The notes under the pieces: model-generated
The model's database searches: none
The model's input: only the letters and a program-made list of their open reading frames with translations
What the model was told of the DNA's origin: nothing
Source of the DNA: Cochliopodium minus
Taxonomy: Eukaryota; Discosea; Himatismenida; Cochliopodiidae
DNA: 10,464 bases
Direction of reading: 5' to 3'
Assembly: GCA_024220525.1 (NCBI GenBank)
Contig: JAMYWO010000228.1
Coordinates: forward strand, 1 to 10,464
Position numbers and translations under genes: made by a program
Shown here: one piece after another, positions 7,977-10,464 of the stretch
Layout: the number at the start of each line of letters is the position of its first letter
Numbering within the stretch: the first letter of the stretch is position 1

Positions 7977-9106
7977 TCAATTATTCAATTTAACTTTGAG
8001 AGGGATGATTTGAAAGGCAGGAGATATTTTTTTGCTACATCCTGAACAATTATTTCCTTTCCAACAAAAGAATCCAATGTTGGACTTGCAAGAATTGCAA
8101 TCTATCTTACCCGAGAATTGATCAACAATCGATGATTTCATGTATTTTTGAGGGAATATGAAATAATCACAATTATCTGACATTTCATGTGTTATGATCA
8201 GATTATTATTTGAAAATACAGGATTATTGCAACTTACACAAATAAAATTCTTATTGTTTAAAGTATCCAATTCTCCCAGATGATTTTCAGTTATATCTTC
8301 TTCATCTGATGAGAAATTAAGGAAAAAATAAAGTTATAATCTTTATATTATGCTTTTTTGCAAAGACTCTTACTATCGAACATTGACTCCAGATTCTTTG
8401 ATTTCATTTCAAGTTGGAATTGTACGTATAACTCGTTTTTATCTTCGAATTTTCCAAAATTTAAAATTATTCTCTCAAACAACTTCAATTGTTCAATGAA
8501 TGAGGGTCTTGGTGCACATTTCCTTTTGGATAGAATATATCTGCATCCCTCTTTGAACTTCATCTTTTTTTTCTCAATCAGATAAGCCAATACGATTGTG
8601 GGGCTTCTGGATATTCCCATATGACAATGCACCAGTATTCCTTGATCTTTCTTCAGTGCTTCTTCGATAAAATTCGTACATTCGGTGAAATATTGCATCA
8701 AATTAATTTCATCGCTGTCTTCAACTATTATAAATTTGAAATTAAAAGATGATATTGTATATTGTTTACATATCTATCATATCATTCTTTAATGAAGAAA
8801 TATATTTTTTATTTTAATGTGTTTTTGATGTCAAAATAGTTATGGCAACTTTAAATTTTATTTTTACATCTTTTATCCAAATTTACCTTCAACAATCTTG
8901 TAGTTGATCTCTTTATTTACTTTTTGGAATGGCCCCAGAGATAATATGTTGCTTATATTCTTTTCTTTCATCTTTTTGAAGTTCAAAGAACTAATTGAAG
9001 CAAAAATATAAAGGATATTGAATCACTTATTTGATTGAAATTACCTTGATTCATCACCCAGATATAAAGAATCTATAATGTTGTTGCAATCCCATCCTGA
9101 ACTCAT
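7977..9106 (-). CDS. DUSP12: DUSP12/Yvh1-type dual-specificity phosphatase with C-terminal zinc domain
   Basis: Four exons on the minus strand: 9106-9045, 8990-8887, 8724-8374 and 8305-7977, with introns of 54, 162 and 68 nt, all GT-AG and in phase; 281 residues, TGA stop. Residues 1-150 are the phosphatase domain: the typical I-x-x-SLYLGD opening, the likely general acid D58 (VEVEDSDEINL), and the active site VHCHMGISRS with Cys89 and Arg95. A linker leads to a C-terminal zinc domain (195-275): C195-x2-C198, H212, C218, C242-x2-C245, then C253, C259 and C262, with GFFCWKGNNC and ISPAFQI as in DUSP12. Yvh1/DUSP12 removes Mrt4 from the maturing 60S ribosomal subunit so that the P0 stalk can load, a role that needs the zinc domain; the phosphatase activity is largely dispensable in yeast. 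It is shorter than human DUSP12 (340) mainly in the linker. The start lies 155 nt from a divergent Sel1 gene. Confidence 0.93.
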
Positions 9107-9261
9107 TTTTTATTTTTTTTGAACGAAATATAATTATTTACAATCAATTTAAATATAGAATGCAGGGATGGATAGAATATAAAACCAAAAACATACTCAA
9201 GAATGAAGATTAAGATTCAGAAAAAAATCTTAACAAAATTTATATAATATTAAAAAAAAAA
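9107..9261. promoter_or_regulatory. Short shared promoter region
   Basis: These 155 nt separate the start codons of DUSP12 (minus) and the Sel1-repeat gene (plus), which diverge from here. Both ATGs are preceded by A-rich leaders. No conserved core element is recognisable by eye. Confidence 0.5.
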
Positions 9262-10464
9262 ATGGATACGCAACAAGAAGAAGAATCCTTATTCGACATA
9301 TATTATAATAGAGCCAAAAATGGGGATGATGTATCAATATTGATGATCTCCTATTTTTATCAGTATGGAAGAAATGTGAAGAGGAATATTGAAAAAGCAA
9401 AAAAATGGCTGAATAGATGCATTGAAAAAGGGAATAAAGTGGGATTGGCAAGGTATTCAATAGAAAAAGAAAATATAATTTGTTTTTTTAAAAGAATTTT
9501 ATTTTCACAGAAAAAATTATATGGGTAAATCAAAATTTTTCATATTCAAAAATTTAATTTGAATGAAATGATTTTTAGGATGGGATGGAAATGAAGATCA
9601 AAAAATTGCTTTTGATATTTTATGTACAAGTTTTTTTTCAATAAAATGTGAATAATATGCGTTTTTTTTTTAAAACAAAAGTGAACCATTTTCAAGTTGA
9701 TAGACCAGACGAAGAAGAAATGATAGGATACCACATGTTGTAAAATAAAAAAAAAATATATTTTGAAAAAATTTTAAACGAAAATAAACATTTAGGGTAA
9801 ATTTTTAATTTCATTTTTAATTGTAATCAGACATTTTTTTATTTTTATTTTTATTTTTTTTTGATTTTTTTTTGATTTTTTTTTTTGGTAAAAAGGGATT
9901 TATTTATGAGAATTCTGATTTTAGTGAAAAAGATGACAAAAAGTCATTAGAATGTTACGAAAAGTGAAAAAAAACTCATTTTCAAAAACTTACAAATAAA
10001 TTCTAAATTTTTTTTTAATTAAAAGAGCAATATTAAGGGGAAATGATTATAGCATGTAAAAAATTTTTTTTTTTAAACAAATTAATTTTTTTAAAACTAA
10101 TTTGTTGATAGGTTAAATTTAGGTTTTTTTTTTTTGAATGTTTTTTTATTTTTTATTTAATTTCATTTCTTTTAAGCAATAAAATATGAGAAAGGAGAGG
10201 GAGCAGAAATGGATAAGAAAAAGGCCAAAAGTTTGTATAAACTAGCAGCTGAACTTGGAAATCATGGTTCAATGAATAATTTGGGTTTTTCTTTTTTTTA
10301 AAATAATTTTTTTGTTTTTTTTTATTTTTATTTTTATTAATTTTTAATTTTTAATTTTTAATTTTTTATTTTTAATTTTTTGATATCAGGGAATATGTAT
10401 AAATATGGAGAGGCTTGTAAAAAAAATGTTGAAAAAGCTTATAAATACTATTTGGAAGCATCTA
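9262..10464 (+). CDS. Sel1-repeat (SLR) protein with many micro-exons, incomplete at the right edge
   Basis: Exons: 9262-9452, 9511-9524, 9579-9629, 9682-9739, base 9796, 9896-9963, 10026-10055, 10112-10122, 10177-10284 and 10390 to beyond the window. Introns are 52-105 nt. The joined reading gives about 202 residues and at least four Sel1-like units: YYNRAKNGDDVSILMISYFY, EKAKKWLNRCIEKGN, SLECYEKAILRGNDYSM then LNLAIKYEKG, AKSLYKLAAELGNHGSMNNL then GNMYKYGEA, and EKAYKYYLEAS. Sel1 repeats are paired helices that make superhelical adaptors, for example in ER-associated degradation or signalling; no signal peptide is seen here (MDTQQEEES), so a cytosolic adaptor is likelier. Three donors are GTTTTT, unlike the GTAAAT types elsewhere. 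The weakest joins are the 9629-9682 intron (alternative donor 9648, alternative acceptor ending 9707) and the single-base exon at 9796, without which the frame breaks. A pseudogene is possible but unlikely given the clean repeats downstream. Confidence 0.8.
9511..9524 (+). other. 14-nt micro-exon of the Sel1-repeat gene
   Basis: It is bounded by TTTTCACAG and GTAAATC and enters in phase 2 and leaves in phase 1. It encodes the end of Arg, then Lys-Asn-Tyr-Met and the first base of Gly. It completes a Sel1 unit (GLA-R-KNYM-G). Confidence 0.75.
9796..9796 (+). other. Candidate single-nucleotide exon of the Sel1-repeat gene
   Basis: The context is ACATTTAG|G|GTAAAT: an acceptor, one G, and a donor. 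The previous exon ends with TT of a Leu codon and the next begins GGA (Gly). Adding this G gives TTG GGA and the expected Sel1 reading HMLGFIYEN; omitting it shifts the frame into a stop. Alternatives are a one-base sequencing error or a pseudogene. Confidence 0.45.
9840..9886. repeat. T-rich simple repeat in an intron
   Basis: Runs of T broken by A or GA (TTTTTA, then TTTTTTTTGA repeated) form the polypyrimidine part of the intron at 9797-9895. This is slippage-type DNA without other signal. Confidence 0.7.
10026..10055 (+). other. 30-nt micro-exon of the Sel1-repeat gene
   Basis: It is bounded by TTAATTAAAAG and GTAAAA, entering and leaving in phase 2. It encodes Ala-Ile-Leu-Arg-Gly-Asn-Asp-Tyr-Ser, the conserved Ala-x-x-Gly-Asn turn of a Sel1 unit. 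It lies between introns of 62 and 56 nt. Confidence 0.85.
10112..10122 (+). other. 11-nt micro-exon of the Sel1-repeat gene
   Basis: TTGATAG|GTTAAATTTAG|GTTTTT: phase 2 in, phase 1 out. It encodes the last base of Met, then Leu-Asn-Leu and the first base of Ala, exactly the piece missing between GNDYSM and the next exon's IKYEKG in a Sel1 unit. Confidence 0.8.
10314..10379. repeat. TAATTTTT-type simple repeat in an intron
   Basis: Tandem TTTTTA and TAATTTTT units fill most of the intron at 10285-10389, ahead of the acceptor GATATCAG. No other signal. Confidence 0.75.

Noticed and set aside
9648-9681. GTGAAT to AAAAG as the third intron of the Sel1 gene
   Set aside because: It would be only 34 nt, below all other introns here; the GTTTTT donor at 9630 gives 52 nt and the same donor type is needed twice more in this gene.
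1-10464. CRISPR array, tRNA or rRNA genes, transposase or reverse transcriptase
   Set aside because: I saw no spaced direct repeats, cloverleaf-type sequence or mobile-element protein motif; the direct repeats present are simple A/T slippage tracts.

Overview
The window is very A+T-rich nuclear DNA from a unicellular eukaryote. Introns are GT-AG, nearly pure A/T, and mostly 50-310 nt. Genes are compact and closely packed on both strands. Both TAA and TGA end genes here, so the standard code fits. The gene content (Roco, CASTOR, F-box, RING, Sel1 families) suggests an amoeba-like protist such as an amoebozoan, heterolobosean or Anaeramoeba-type organism. The sequence alone does not fix the lineage. 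All gene models below were assembled by eye from splice sites, reading-phase agreement and protein-family fit.

Layout from left to right. (1) 104-3797, minus: the first six exons of a large protein with a novel N-terminus, about six MORN repeats, a degenerate Roc GTPase domain and the start of a COR domain; it runs off the left edge. (2) 4130-4411, minus: a C3HC4 RING-finger exon with no start codon of its own. (3) 4524-5035, minus: a two-exon F-box protein directly upstream of it. A perfect 14-nt inverted repeat links the F-box stop codon region to the RING 3' splice site. (4) 5481-6828, minus: a four-exon ACT-domain protein resembling CASTOR/GATSL, the arginine-sensor family of mTORC1 signalling. 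(5) 7524-7754, plus: a 76-residue NEDD8/ubiquitin-like protein that stops just before the conjugating Gly-Gly. (6) 7977-9106, minus: a four-exon DUSP12/Yvh1 phosphatase with its C-terminal zinc domain. (7) 9262 to the right edge, plus: a Sel1-repeat gene cut into at least ten exons, including micro-exons of 14, 11 and apparently 1 nt.

The genes are unrelated housekeeping or signalling genes and not an operon. RING, F-box and ubiquitin-like proteins share a theme of ubiquitin-type modification, but adjacency in such a genome is weak evidence of joint function. The most unusual items are the micro-exon Sel1 gene (with a candidate single-nucleotide exon), the MORN-Roco architecture with damaged nucleotide-binding motifs, the Gly-Gly-less ubiquitin-like protein, and the possible splice-level link between the F-box and RING exons.
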